From assembly GCA_009767595.1 (NCBI GenBank), contig VSDK01028678.1:5245-69244 (forward strand): a stretch of 64,000 nt of DNA. The letters run 5' to 3'. Source of the DNA: Symbiodinium kawagutii. Its lineage: Eukaryota; Sar; Dinophyceae; Suessiales; Symbiodiniaceae. Both the position numbers and the translations under genes were made by a program. This document shows, in pieces, positions 42,529-55,248 of this stretch. How positions within the stretch are numbered: the stretch's first letter is position 1; every line of letters starts with the position of its first letter. Below the pieces are notes generated by a model. The model saw only the letters and a list, made by a program, of their open reading frames with translations. It made no database searches and had not been told where the DNA came from.

Positions 42529-44986
42529 CATTATGTGACATATTGACACAGTCGCAATGGAGGCCTTGTGTACTGGCTGTTTGTTCTTTCGTGCAGCGAA
42601 AGTGTTGGCACTTGCACTACAAAACACCAACTAGCAACGTTATTATTTGGATTCATTTGCCAGGTGATGGTATTTTTCCTTTTCTTCTAGGTGGAATCAT
42701 CACATATCCTCATTTTGATTGGCTCTGGATACAAGATCATCCTCTATGTTGGAGACAATGACTGCTGGTGAACATAATATATAGAATCCGTATGAGAGCG
42801 GGCTCACAAAGAAAACATCGCTGCTAAATTGATGTTTCGAATTGTGGGACGTTCGCGAGAAGCATCCCAGTAGTTTTTATGATGATGCAAACCATCACCA
42901 ACCACTGCCCTAAAATTTGACTTGGCAATTTGTGTGCTGTTTAGTATAGATGTCAATAGTAATTCACTACGTAGGTGTTTGTTGGATTTTCTCTAGACTA
43001 TGAACAGGTGTCAATTTGTTCGCCACTGTTTGTAGCTTAATTATTGACAACTGGATCTCTCTTTTTACCAAAACAGCTTCAGAATTCACCCGCTTCTCAA
43101 CTGCCAATGGTAGTTGGTTGTTTCGCCACAATGGAAAGTACGACACTTAGCAGTTCCGGTTATCCCTAAAATGGACCAACAAGGACCAAAGCGATGCCAG
43201 TGCTGACCCTGAATGATGTTATTTTGGTTGATTGTTTCATTGGCCACGCTCTGTTTTTTGTTTGATTCCTTGACTACACAACATATTGGGCAATAACAAA
43301 GAATATCAATCAATACCGTTGTTGACATGTTTATATCTTGATTTCAATAATATCAATAATATCCTTATCAACTAATCTTCATTTCAATAACACCTCCATT
43401 AATATCATGAAGATGTTTATTGGGCCCTCATCACAACCCCCGCGGAAGGCCGCACCCCTGCAGCTGCTGCAACACCATCCTCTGCGTCCACCGCTTGAAC
43501 CGTCAACCTTGGCGGAGTTGCACAGCAGCAACGCACTGTCAAAGCGTCATGAAAACACCTATGGCTTGTAGTGGTTGACAACGGCGATTAATGGTTGGTC
43601 TTTATGGTGGTTAATGGTTTCATGGTGGTTAAATGGTTAATGGTGGCGCCATGAAAACACGTTGGTTTATGGCCAAGTAGTTGTTATGATTTATGGTGGT
43701 TAAATGGTTCAGTAGTTGAGCATTCTAATCACTAATGGTAAATGATTTATGGTGGTTCATGGTTGGAATACAAAATAATTAATGCCCAATCGTTATGAAT
43801 AATGAATAGTGGTCAGGATTGTTAATTCTCAAAATTATAGTTATTCTATAGTTTATGGCGGTTAAGAAGGATTGAGAAGGGGTAATCGTCCTTAATGGTT
43901 TGTAACTACTATTTTTCCGCCGTATGGTCTGGTGGTTCAGAAGGGTTTCAAATCGCCATGCTAGGGGATGACGTCCTAGATAACAACTCACAACCGAACC
44001 GGGGTCCATAGCGGTGAAGAATGCCAGGTACCTCCAGCCGTTAAAAACCGACCCCCAGTCACTTGCCAGAAATAGCTGGCGATTCCATCAAATATAGTCT
44101 GTCTATGACGAGCTAGAATACCATGAATTGTTGACATTTGTTCACTCTCAAAGCTGTGTTTTGTTTTGTCAATTGACCAGGATCCTGGCGTTATAGAGGG
44201 GCCAAAACGATCCAAACGTGCTCGAATCTAAATCCAAGCATTTCTGGCACACTATGGACATATCACACAGCACATGATTTGAGGCCCACCAAGGCCAACA
44301 TCGGTCACGCTTGGCATATCTCATTTAGAGAAAAAATGGGCCAATAAGTTTACACCCACCATGCTATACTGGTGCTGGTCCGGGTTCACTGAATAGTTAG
44401 GGGTAGCATTTCCGTATCTCAGCCGTTCAACCCTCAATTCTGGATAATTAATATTACCCCGCCATTAACCTAAGAGGCAACAAAGGAGCAGCTTTGGCAC
44501 ATTTCATCAGTTGCAGAAGCATCAAGAACCTTTCATCTCATATCATCTCACAATTCCAAATCTTACAGCCATGACTAGTTTCAAGTCCTCAGTCCACATC
44601 TATCCGAACCAACCAACCGTAACCAACCAGCCATAACCAAGCAGTTGTAGACCACCACTTGGGCTGCCCCCGACCGTTGAGAGTTGTCCGGTGTCACGCG
44701 GCCTGCCGTAGGGCAGCAGCTTGAGTGGACACCATGTGTTGTCGTATGGCTCTTGAGATGTGCAAATATGTGGCGAACTGGGTCAAGGCTTTAACCAACC
44801 AATTTCATAGCTGGTGAGGTAGGTTAACAATGGTGTCAAGGCTTTAAGCAATAATGCAGTAGGTTATAATGGTTCATAATAGGGGATAATTGCTAATAAG
44901 CTAGGGGTAACCAATGGGTAACACTAACTGGTGCATGGTTAATAATAGGGGATGATAACTCACAAGTATGGGGGATAGATACCAAC
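42529..44986. other. Long stretch with one weak island
   Basis: At 43430-43550 a GC-rich patch is open in several frames (minus: LTVQAVDAEDGVAAAAGVRP, after CGCCAAG|G). Elsewhere GTGGTTAATGG-rich spacer; nothing else supported. Confidence 0.3.
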
Positions 44987-45117
44987 TATATGGCTATGTG
45001 TCAAGCAGTTAACCAATCAATTTCATGAGGGATAAGTTCACCAACAACTTCATAGAGAAAACAATGCTTGATGATAGTGGAATCAGGGGTACAGGGTTTT
45101 AACCCACTGCAATATGG
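44987..45117 (-). mobile_element. MITE family B copy, reversed, with block H
   Basis: ATATG-GCTATGTGTCAAGCAG to GTTTTAACCCACTGCA-ATATG. Confidence 0.8.
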
Positions 45118-45232
45118 GTATGTGCCAAGCCATAGGGTAACCAATGAACCCCACGAAACAATGATAATCTTAAAAGGAAACCATTGGTCTTGGGGGTACC
45201 ACTATTTTGGCACATACCCATATGAAGATACA
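45113..45232. mobile_element. MITE family G copy
   Basis: ATATGGGTATGTGCCAAGCC and TATTTTGGCACATACCCATA are inverted. The left end overlaps the family B copy. Confidence 0.85.
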
Positions 45233-45234
45233 AG

Positions 45235-45430
45235 TATGCAAATGTAATTGTAGGTGTGTAGCTATATATGAATATCTACATACACATATATATATATTTA
45301 AATATATAAATAAAAGTATCTGATAGTATAGATAACATGCACATATAAAACAAACATAAGCAAAGCAATGTTTACACATATCAACATGTCAACTCGTACA
45401 AATAGAAATACATTTGAGTATACACAGTGA
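45235..45430. repeat. AT-rich low-complexity tract
   Basis: ACATATATATATATTTAAAT and similar. Confidence 0.8.
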
Positions 45431-45446
45431 TACTTGCACATATTCT

Positions 45447-45538
45447 ATATTTCTCAAAATAGAGGTAACCCCAAACCATCGAGTTATTAACCACTTCCAA
45501 CCATTTTGGGGGTCCCCTGTTTTGAGAAACCACCATAA
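45447..45538 (-). mobile_element. MITE family A copy, reversed
   Basis: TTCTCAAAATAGAGGTAACC to CCTGTTTTGAGAAACCACC. Confidence 0.8.
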
Positions 45539-46367
45539 TATGGCTCCCTATCGCTACGCATCATAAAAAACTAAATTGTGTTTTGGCATGGCGGCTCGAA
45601 TACTTAGCAATCTAAACCGTGGTTTGACCCTTGCACATATGTTTGGATAAAGATCCAACTCCATGGGTCAAAGCATGTTAAAACCAATGACCACCCAGAT
45701 TGGAAAAAAAAAACTGCCAGGGCTACAGGGCAACGTGGCAACGATCTCGTGGAGGCCCGGAGTTCTGGAGGAGTTTTAGGAGTACCAGTTGTCATTTGAA
45801 ACTTCTACTTCAAAGGGCATTGATTTCCCACATTCTCAGCATAAAACTGGTGAAAGGAGTCTATTTTGCCATTTGTAAACCTGTTGTATTGCTATGTTTT
45901 TAGTGTATTTTGCATGTTTGAGTCTCATTGAAGGAGCGTATTGGCTATTTTCATTACATGAACTGACCTTTACAATGCACATGGATTCTCCAAAGTTGGT
46001 GAGCCACTTTGATGCCATAAACTGGGGAGTATTTATATATACATATATATAATTATATATATATATATGTGGTTGGACTATTTACTGATCTCTCAAACGA
46101 CCATCCAAAAAGTGCATCTCAAACCATAAGTTGTTGAGGATAGCTCATCTATAGACTGAATCACACTGTGATGAACAATCATCATCAATTCATGATTGCC
46201 ATGATCAGAATTCATCATTAAAACGATTCTCAGAATTTATCTTCTGATCCCAAAAACTAAGCAATCTCTGGACCTTGCATGAATCCCGGAAGGACCAACC
46301 CAAGCGATACTACATGATACTACCATTTGTTTACGCTCCTGTCATGCTCGCCTTGATCCAGGACAGC

Positions 46368-46480
46368 ACAACAGGTGGTACTCACAGCAGCCGCTCAGCC
46401 CGTCGTCCATCCCAGCGCACCGAAACGAAGCTCTTCCATGATCTCGTCGTGACTGTCGAATTGAACCTGGCGGCGCCCGA
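46368..46480 (-). CDS. Coding-like island, strand and frame uncertain
   Basis: Minus: CGCCAG|GTTCAATTCGAC..., open as VQFDSHDEIMEELRFGALGW-TTG-stop, or in another frame to a GTGAGT donor. Plus: ACAG|GTGG to CCCGAAG|GCAAGG reads RTETKLFHDLVVTVELNLAA. All look protein-like. Confidence 0.25.
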
Positions 46481-46553
46481 AGGCAAGGCGCAAGGGCGCA
46501 AAGATTCAGTGAGCACAAGGGAGCAGGGAATGATGGGCAGCAATGCCTGGTGA

Positions 46554-46628
46554 ATTCAGGGTGAATTTGTGGTGAATTCGTGGTGAATTCATGGTGAATT
46601 CGTGGTGAATTAATGGTGAAGTCATGGT
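46554..46628. repeat. 11-bp tandem repeat GTGGTGAATTC
   Basis: About six units. Confidence 0.9.
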
Positions 46629-47607
46629 AATTTCACTAGTTGTTAATGCTAGTCACCAGTGAACGCCAGTAGTGCAGAATAATGGTTCATGTTCTGATGA
46701 ATTCGTGGTTAATTCTTTGTTTGTGGCTGGTGGCTGATGGTGCAAGTGGTCAATGAGTGGCAATGATTGGCAGTAGTCAAAAAATTGATACTAAGGGTTT
46801 GTACTGAATCAATCTTGATCGTGGTTTTCAACATGGTCATGGTTTTCAATGCAAGAAATACACACGTCACATGGTAGACTGGCCAACTGACACTTCCTTA
46901 CCCTTGCAAACAATGGGTGACTTCAAACATGGAGCGTTTCATACCAAAAGACGAGGACTGAGCGCTGCCAGGAGTCACAAGTGATGTACCACTGCCAGTG
47001 ATCAAAGATGAATGAACACCTGGGGCCTGTTGGACACCCTGCATCAACCATGGGAATCCCATCGTTGGTACCTCAATGAACAAGAAGGATGACCATACCC
47101 GCTTGATGGCTATGGCGAATACTGTACAGTACAATCATCTGATGACTTCGATCTGCCGCTGTAGTCATGATTCATGTTAATGATCGTACGGATGTTTTGC
47201 AAAAAAGAGTATATACCCCTAAATCATCTTTTATATTATTAGTTATTCACAGTAATGAGCCAACCACAACTTGGGGATTCCCTATTTTAAGAAACCAACT
47301 CAGTAGTTCTTGTTATAACTGATCACAACTAGTATTACTGACCATAAATCATATACTGGCGATCCTTCACTTGGGGCCAACTGTTGAGTGATACCATTGT
47401 CAACCACACTGGTTGCCGACCACTTGACGGTATGTTTAACGAAGGTATCAGGAGACAACAGGTGAAGTAAATCGATAAGCTGTGCTTGCTGTGATACCAC
47501 TACCAACCGTTGATCTGTTTAACTCATCACTTACCAACCATCGTTTTGAATAAGTATCAACCTTTGTTTTGCATCAATCTTTGTAATTAAAACTACCAAC
47601 CTTCGCT

Positions 47608-47695
47608 GGTTGGTGGTTTCAACCCCTATGACAAATATTAGCAAGCAACCAACCGTTTGGTAGAAAAAAATGCAAATCAAACCATCAACCAGCAG
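47608..47695 (+). mobile_element. MITE family D copy
   Basis: GCTGGTTGGTGGTTTCAACC, CCCTATGACAAATATTAG, ACCAACCG. Confidence 0.65.
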
Positions 47696-48399
47696 TTGTT
47701 TAACCATTGTTCTTGGTTACTAGCCCCTATTGTTAACCACTATAAAGCCTTACAGTATTCAAAACTGTCATCAACCCGCAGTTCATCAACCACTATAAGC
47801 CCTATTATCAACCAGTAGTTGTTCCACCATTATTTTTGGTAAACCATCAAACAAATCTCATCAACCTTGGCTTCATAGCTTACTTTACCACTACCAACCA
47901 CTACCAACCTTGAATTGATTAACCCACCTTCGGGCTCTGCCGCTATTCCACTGCCATAAGCCATTCTTAACCAACTTTCATACTCTCCAGCACCATTTTT
48001 GCCGATCAATTTCCCAGGTGAGATCGCAGCACCAGCAGTGCGGCCTCGATCTCTCGATATCCACGGACCAAGCTGGCCAGCAAACGCAACCTCGGTCGAT
48101 TCGTCGCTGTTGATGGTGAGAGTTAACGATGGGTGGTGAATTCAATGGCTACCTATGGTTGACACCAGTCCATGATAGTTGGCAAGACTTCATGATGGTT
48201 GGTGAATTCAACGGATACTTGATGGATAATGTTGGTTTATGAATGGTGAAGAGTTCAGAAAGGATGATGAAATGATGATTGGTGGTTGCTTAAGCCCTTA
48301 GAGATGTTTGTTGGTTAATGTTGGTTCTACCCGGAAAATTCACGGATTCCAACCCAGATTGGACTCTGACAACCCGGCGGTTTCCAAGGCAGGTGAAAC

Positions 48400-48454
48400 C
48401 TGTTGCGCGCAGGATCTCATCCCTCTCAGGTCCAGACATGCGCAAGTGGAGTTC
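48400..48454 (-). CDS. Candidate exon, unknown protein
   Basis: CCCCAG|GAA to CAACAG|GTTTCA: ELHLRMSGPERDEILRAT plus one base. G follows AG at both ends and the frame is open for 88 codons around it (SLGSQRC before, TCLGNRRVVRVQ after). Confidence 0.42.
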
Positions 48455-49010
48455 CTGGGGCCGACATCTCTGACTTCCAAGGCTGAACTTTTCAACACAC
48501 CAGAGGGTTGAACTCGTAAATTCAACAATCAACCAGTTTGTTTTCGTACGACTCAATCATTGAAACACTGCAAAAACGGATTTGACATTAAGTACCAACT
48601 CTTGTGAACCAGAGGCGCCGTGACCTTTTCGATCATATCCCGCATCTATAGATAGCCATAGCTTAGTTTGCTGCCGGGATGCTTGGTGGCTAGCGCCATG
48701 AATCATGGGTTGCATACCAAGCAAGGAACCAGGTTGGCCAAGCATCTACCTACCCTGACCCTTTGCTGCTGCCACACCACAAAGGAAATCTGCACTGCTT
48801 GATGCACGGTATATGCGAGTATTCACATTTATTGACAGTGAATAACGTGTATATGAAAATGCAGCATAGGATTGATTCAGACATATCTTTCTGCAATATT
48901 CTGCAGCATAGTAAATGCAAATAGTGATACACATTCAACAAAAACATCTAGGAACGACGAGAAAACTTCCTCGATAATGCATCAGCAACATGGAATTGTT
49001 TCTTCTATCA

Positions 49011-49112
49011 TCAGACTTTGCCTCTGGATGTCGAGGACACTTTAATGGCTCTCTGCTGCACATCTGTCTCAGCCACAAAGCCTTTTGTACAAGTCTTGTC
49101 TCCGCAGGGAAA
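49011..49112 (-). CDS. Candidate exon, frame ambiguous
   Basis: Acceptor TATGTTGTAG|. In the phase left by 49276-49195 it reads FPAETRLVQKALWLRQMCSR, EPLK...; a second frame gives FPCGDKTCTKGFVAETDVQQ-RAIKVSSTSRGKV-stop. Confidence 0.33.
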   Translation of the reverse strand, partial: FPCGDKTCTKGFVAETDVQQRAIKVSSTSRGKV

Positions 49113-49194
49113 CTACAACATATACAAAAATATTGCATCCGGGTGATGAATCTAGTCGATCGACATATCGGAGACGTATTCCTGCTAAAAAGAC

Positions 49195-49276
49195 ATGGGA
49201 TAAATTTGCTTCAGAAGCATGCTGAGTTTCCCCGCAGTTGTGCACGCTTGCATGGCACCACGGACACCATTAGCAC
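49195..49276 (-). CDS. Candidate exon, unknown protein
   Basis: CTACTCAG|GTG to CCCAT|GTCTTT: ANGVRGAMQACTTAGKLSML, LKQIYP. Phase fits the next exon at 49112. Confidence 0.36.
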
Positions 49277-49309
49277 CTGAGTAGGCTGCGAGTAAACGTG
49301 CAGGTAGGT

Positions 49310-49348
49310 ATTCTGCATGCATGTATGCATGCATGTATGTATGCATGT
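49310..49348. repeat. GCAT/GTAT tetranucleotide repeat
   Basis: GCATGCATGTATGCATGCAT and variants. Confidence 0.9.
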
Positions 49349-49794
49349 AAGTCTTTAGTGAAAGTGATATACATACCAGATGTAGTGTATCTAATGCATG
49401 TAATGGACAAGTAGCCTCGAAATTGCGGGACAAATTTGGCCTGTGCAAGTTCATGTTGTCAGCTCCTGTCTACCGTTGAACTCCAACAAGGCATGTGTAG
49501 CATGTGCAAATGAAAATTGCGCCGCGTGTGTAGGGTACACTGAATGTTCACCAGTTCGGTCCCCCCAGCTAACATGAACCCAAAGGTGCACAAAAAGCCC
49601 CAGCACAGGGTTGGTTCGGCTTGCAACCCGTAGGTGCACAACCTAGGCAATTCATGACCTGTCAGTGGAGCCTGATCATAACTCCATTAAACCTAGGCAC
49701 TTCACATCTCAACGAAGACTAGCTGAGCCGCTTGTGGAATCGGTTCACAGCCAGTGAGGCCAGTGAGGCCAGTGGGACCAGCGTCGCACTGTGG

Positions 49795-49879
49795 CACCGC
49801 ACGGGAATTGAAACCCGCCACGACAGCCACGCGACCTGGGAAGTGAGGTGATAGCCATGCGCTACCACTCAAGATATGG
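49795..49879 (-). mobile_element. Possible tRNA-derived SINE head
   Basis: On the minus strand GAGTGGTAGCGC resembles an A box / D arm and CGGGTTTCAATTCCCG a T arm (4-bp stem, 8-nt loop, one base too many). No target duplication was found; a family A end lies immediately upstream. Confidence 0.35.
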
Positions 49880-49937
49880 TGGTTTCTCATGCCAGTTTAG
49901 TCTCTTAAAACAACCATTATAGGGGATATACGAACTA

Positions 49938-50047
49938 CTTGGTGGTTTCTCAAGCCAGTTTGGGGTACGCAAAAATGGTTGGTTTATTGCAAAAAGTAAT
50001 TAATAAAGGATGATTTGGAGGTCCCCAATTCTGAGAAACACCCATAT
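49938..50047 (+). mobile_element. MITE family A copy
   Basis: TGGTGGTTTCTCAAGCCAGT to CCAATTCTGAGAAACACCC-ATATGG; directly joined to the next copy. Confidence 0.85.
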
Positions 50048-50156
50048 GGCGGTTTCTCAAGTCGTAGGGGACCCCCAAAAGATGCTTGGTTTATTAACAA
50101 ACAATGATTAATATAGGATGATTTGGGGATACCCTTATTTTGAGAAACACCACCAT
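50044..50156 (+). mobile_element. MITE family A copy
   Basis: ATATGG-CGGTTTCTCAAGTCG to CTTATTTTGAGAAACACCACC. A tandem pair with 49938, sharing ATATGG. Confidence 0.85.
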
Positions 50157-50980
50157 TAGATGCTATTAGAATGTATTAGATACATGTAGATTGTTCTAGT
50201 TTTTTGTCTGTTGTGGCTTCTGATCAAAAAAAAATGAAGTTGCGTAGAAGTTTGAAAGTTGTCAGTGAAAGAAAGCAAGTGAAATCACAGCTGGCATGGG
50301 AAGGTTTGCTTACGTTTATGCTGGATGCTCAAATAATGCACTTGCATGCAACATGAAATCAATATTGACCCTGTGGCTCTGCGGAAGCAGGCGTAGAATA
50401 CAAATTAGTGAAATCCGAAAAGCATCTGAATTGCAGCTTTAATGGTATCAGTGGGTCCAAAACGATTGATGTAGTGGAAGTAATCAACATGGAACAGACA
50501 AAGAGAAGCTCATGGCAGTACTGTGATGCCGGAGTCATTCCCTACAAAACCACAGCAGATCAGAGCTGCCAGGTCGACTGGTGGAATTCCCAACTCAGCA
50601 TACTTTGTGGCGCCGAAATCACTGAAATTTCAGAGTCACGATCTACTGAGGCACAGTTCGAACAGTCATCATGACCGAGAAAAAACATGAAAAACAACAA
50701 ACACCATCGTTCATGGTCAAAATGTTGAGGGACTATACAAAGTTCAGTACCTCGTTGCAGTAGAACTTGCTGGAATTCATTCAGTACACATGATCAGCAG
50801 GTGAAACAAAGTACCAATCTTTAAAACATGGCTACTATTTATGCTACGACTCAAGTCTTAGGGCAACTGCATGAGAACAGTTCCTGACCATGAACGGATC
50901 TTCCACCTTCAGACCAACAACCTTTGAGCAATATTCAAAAAATGTTTATACCGTGCACCCAACCACGCAGTGCCGCACAC

Positions 50981-51192
50981 CTCACATAGCAGGCTTCCCA
51001 GAAATAGGTTGGCACCCCCCAAGGATGTTCATTTGTTGGCATGCTCATCCGATCGATAGCCTTCCATTTGACCTCGCGTCCATGGTGCGCGCCCCAAACC
51101 TCTAAGCATTCGCAATGAAACGTAGACAAATTCTGGGCGCTTCTAGGCACCAACTTGGATGCGCAACCATACAACTGAGACGGTGAAGCCAT
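50981..51192 (-). CDS. Candidate first coding exon, unknown protein
   Basis: ATG in CCATGG context; 70 codons to GTGAG|GTGTGC: MASPSQLYGCASKLVPRSAQ, NLSTFHCECLEVWGAHHGRE, VKWKAIDRMSMPTNEHPWGV. The plus strand is also open here (MNGSSTFRPTTFEQYSKNVY...), so strand is not certain; the minus reading has the splice donor. Confidence 0.33.
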
Positions 51193-51265
51193 GGTTTCAA
51201 CTGAACGATCCCACTACTTCACTATGATCAACACAGTCGCAATGCACAAATCCAAGAGTCGTGGA

Positions 51266-51368
51266 GCAGTTTCTCAAAATTTGGAAACCCGAAAAATAGT
51301 TGGTTTATTGCTGTAAATTGTTAATATTAGATGATTTGGATGTACCCCTATTTTAAGAAACCATCATG
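51266..51368 (+). mobile_element. MITE family A copy
   Basis: CAGTTTCTCAAAATTTGGAA to CCTATTTTAAGAAACCATC. Confidence 0.8.
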
Positions 51369-51576
51369 TGAATCCCTCCTATGATTGGTTAATGATTTTA
51401 ATCCCGAGCAGGGATCACCCATCCCAACGATGTTGCATCACATCAGCGCTTCATCCCAACCAACATGTCATACAAATGCACCTTGGACAGGAGTAAACCA
51501 CCCATTTATAGGGATAAACCACCATTTTCATAGGGATAAACCATCTATTTACTGATTACATATTAATTAGTCACTA

Positions 51577-51814
51577 ATAATTCGTGTTAGATAGGCCACC
51601 GTTTGTTGAGCCAGACGTATTCGTGGTAGTTAATTCCCAGGGCCTCAAGGTTCAACCCATCATGGGTCAGGGTTCATCCCCAGGGCCCCAACATTTCTCG
51701 GCTAAGGAGGCCCGGATCAGACTGGCTTCCGCTCGGCGCCTCCATGGCGTGGCGGGGTGGCGGTGGTACATGGCCCTAGCGGATTCAGCCTACCATGACC
51801 AGAACCCGAAAAAA
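51577..51814 (+). CDS. Coding-like island, strand uncertain
   Basis: Plus frame: SAKEARIRLASARRLHGVAG, WRWYMALADSAYHDQNP, ending at AAAAAG|GTAGGG. Minus frame also open (MYHRHPATPWRRRAEASLIR). GC-rich; boundaries unknown. Confidence 0.25.
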
Positions 51815-52098
51815 GGTAGGGTTTTACCCTCCAAAACAGGGGTAATAGTAGTTATAAACCAAAAAAATTTTGGTGAACTGGGGGCTCATGGTAGTAAGTG
51901 GTTACAATTTCCATAGTTTCCAGGGGTGAGTTCAGCTACCTTGTAGGGTGCTGCAACGAACCATGGTGAACTAACCCTGGTCGCTGCACATCCAGTTGTA
52001 GGCTGCGTTACACTCTGGCAATTGCACCTGGAAACTTAAAAAATCATCAGTTTGAAAAAAGCAATCCAGCTACAAATGGCGGATTTTCCTGAGAGTAC

Positions 52099-52248
52099 CT
52101 GTCAGTTCAAAATGATGCATTGCAAGGCTGACTCTGGAGAGACCATACTGCTGACTCTGAACGCCATCAGAAAAGGCAAAACTGCAGCCACTAAGATTGT
52201 ACCCCACAACTGGACGTGTCACGGCGTTTCCCTTCTCACCATAATCAC
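52099..52248 (-). CDS. Candidate exon, unknown protein
   Basis: CTGACCTTAG|GTGAT to CTGACAG|GTACTC, 2 + 49 codons + 1: DYGEKGNAVTRPVVGYNLSG, CSFAFSDGVQSQQYGLSRVS, LAMHHFELT. Both sites strong with G after AG. The plus strand is open too (MADFPESTCQFKMMHCKADS...). Confidence 0.42.
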
Positions 52249-53539
52249 CTAAGGTCAGATCTTGAAAGGTGAAGGAACCCCATAAGTCCATAAGCAACCA
52301 AGGCTTCAGGGGCAGGGAACATGTAACTTACGCATGGCCTCAGGGGCTGGCAACCATGGCTTCAGGGATCGTAACCATGGCTTCATGTCAGCACTTAACA
52401 ACTGGGGTGAAGTAACCCTATAAGTTCTGTAAGTACAGAACCCACTTGCCATATCAATTTCCAGAACCTACAGGCTTACTTCACCTTACAGATAACCACT
52501 GGATGACCATGGTGACACCTCAACTTCCATGGCTTTAACCGTTACCAGCCATGGATGTCACCAACGACTGGGAACCTCCAGTCGAAAAGGACCCCCCGGG
52601 TCGGTCGCCTGATCTCCTCTGCTGCCCAGCCATAGAGCGGCGGATCGTCTCGACCTGAGGAATAGATATAACGGTACCACTATCAACCATGGTTGGTTAA
52701 TACTAATGGTTAATAGTACCATTATATAATAAGTAATGGTTCGTAGTACTATATATAATGGTACCACTATTACCCACCACTATATTAGTAAAGATGTTTA
52801 GTCGAGGTAAGTACCATGATCTCATGGTTGGTCATGGTCGAGGTAAGTACCATTATATCTAGTACCATTTACTAGATATGATTACCATAGTGTTTAGCAA
52901 AGGATTTTCGAGTCATGGTTGGTCATGGTTACTCCTGGTAGTACCTGGAGTATGCTACCATTACCAACCATGGTCAGAATAGGCATAGCTACGTCCAAAG
53001 ACCTGTTTTTGTTCTGGGTTTCTTGGTTTTGGTCTGATATTTTTGCGTTTTTGGTCATTGGAGACTCAAGGTATCATGGGGCCAGTACCAGCCATGGCCA
53101 GTATATGATGTTGGAGTCATGGTTGGCAATGGTTACTCATGGTAGTAACGGTTGGTGATGGGCACCCATGGTTACATAAATTTACAGCTATGGGTCAATA
53201 GTAACTAACAAGGTAGCCCGGGTAATGCCCACACTTGCAACCCAAGGAAAATACCAGCCATATACACATAGATTAATAAATCTCTGAATTTCGAGCAAAT
53301 AAAGAACTGAAATGAAATAAACATGCTATCACAAGTTTATGGGTTTCTTGTGGTTTGTTTATTGCTGTTTACTGCAATCAGGAACAGTTGCTCCGCAGCG
53401 GGTTAAACAACTAAAATTGCTATGAATGCACATCCAACCACCAATTCTTGACAGATCTGACCTTGTAAGTATTTGTGACTCCATGTGACAAGATACACAC
53501 TATGTCCATCATACTATACCACTTTTATCATCTAAATCT

Positions 53540-53700
53540 AGTTGTGTCCCCTCCGTTGGAAAAAACCCGGCTCCCGCACTCCCAATGTCTGCAGGCTCCA
53601 CTATCAGGGGAAGCCTCAGGCGCGAAAAATGCCGCTGGAAACTTCGGCTTCAAAACAATCAACTGGGGCACCGCTCGCTGGAGCAGTCCCACTGTTTTTA
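53540..53700 (-). CDS. Coding-like island
   Basis: Minus frame VGLLQRAVPQLIVLKPKFPA, AFFAPEASPDSGACRHWECG. The plus strand is also open (SGAKNAAGNFGFKTINWGTA). Boundaries not fixed. Confidence 0.27.
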
Positions 53701-53918
53701 CTTAGGGAATCCAACCCTAGATGCGTGTGGTCATGAAGGCCCATCGTTTTGAGGTGACCACCATGCTTAGACAGCCCCTAATGAAGTACATCCGTACAGC
53801 CCCTAATGAGGTACAGTGCAAGCGCGAGGTCCTGTAGAGCGCTTGACGAACAGCATCAAGGAGCACCGAGGTTGCGCGCAGTTGCACAGGGGTCCAAAGC
53901 GAAGCCCCAAATCACTGA

Positions 53919-54028
53919 TGTGGCGAGCTGGGTCAAGCCCTTAACCATCAATATTAAGCAACAATAGTGGGGAAAACAATGGCTGATGATGGGAACCAGG
54001 GGTACAGGGCTTTGACCCACTGCCATGT
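53919..54028 (-). mobile_element. MITE family B copy, reversed
   Basis: ATGTG-GCGAGCTGGGTCAAGC to GGCTTTGACCCACTGCC-ATGTT. Confidence 0.8.
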
Positions 54029-54249
54029 TTGAATTTTCGGATGGTGAGGGGTTACGGCAGTAAATCAGCAAGCAATCCTCAACGTCGCTGTTGGTAGATG
54101 CCCTGTTGATGTCCAATCAACAAGCATCGGACCTGCTGTTGGTTGCTATTTCTGCATGGTTGTTGATTTTCTTCCCCATTCACCAATACTTTGGTTTAGA
54201 CATGTTTGGACACTTGCAAATGGTGCTGAGGTGCACAGCACATGAACAA

Positions 54250-54500
54250 GTATAGCAAAATATATACAAATATTTAGATATGAATATATACATTGAATCA
54301 AACATATTCACGAATGTGTGTAAATATGTAGGCATGTGTATGTGTATACACACAAAGCACTCTCTGTTCATATTCAATACACGCTTCTAACAAAAACAAA
54401 TGACTACATACATATGATAAAACATATTTACCAAATAAATACATACATATATATATATATATATACAAATTACATGAGTTAACCAATATATACACAAAAC
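54250..54500. repeat. AT-rich low-complexity tract with (TA)n
   Basis: TATATATATATATATA near 54448-54466. No gene seen. Confidence 0.8.
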
Positions 54501-55248
54501 ATATGTTGACCAATAACAAACGATATCATACATCGTTCATACCTGTCATTCTTCGCAGTCACCACGACACATCGTTCGCTGCGAACGGCCAGCTGGATAG
54601 GCAAGGCGCGGATCGGCGGTTTCAGACACCACCACTGCCTGGCAGGCTTTCCGGGGCTGAACCAGCTATAAATGGTGGAATTTTGCACTTCTAGGCGAGT
54701 TTCCCAAGGTGTAGACATCAGGCCAGTTTCTGGTTCTCAAAGCTAAGCACAACTTGAGAACCATCAGGGAACACACCAACAGTGATCAACAGGGCCTCGC
54801 CAACAATGCCATTCCAACAAATAACGAGTCAAGAACCACAGTCCATTGACTGGGCGATGGGTGATAACCAAAGGCGGAATACACTCAGAATGTTTAGATA
54901 TGCACACCAGCAAGCCATCATCTGGGCTATGCAGATGTTCTTTTTGCCGAAAAACATATAATTTGACAACCCACCAATACAGGCATAGCAAACATGGACA
55001 ATCATTTCAAGTATACTGTGAACAACATCCACAAATTTATACAACCAAGAGTACCAGTCTGGGTAAAACAAAAAACAAATCATCCCATGAACCAAAGAGC
55101 ATGGATCTGGGAAGTGGTATTGCGAGCATTCATGCGTGGGCAGGCCCAACAACATAGACAAAGCAAACAGAACATAGCGCGACCTTGAGTTGCTTCTAGC
55201 TTCTGAAAGTGAGCATAGGCTTAAAAGATCCTCTTGATTTGTTTACAC

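Noticed and set aside
54900..55000. Plus-strand CSFCRKTYNLTTHQYRHSKH resembling a C2H2 zinc finger
   Set aside because: The His spacing is wrong and the minus strand over the same bases is an open hydrophobic frame; likely chance.
54829..55161. 110-codon minus-strand hydrophobic frame resembling a membrane protein
   Set aside because: No splice or family support; the plus strand is equally open.
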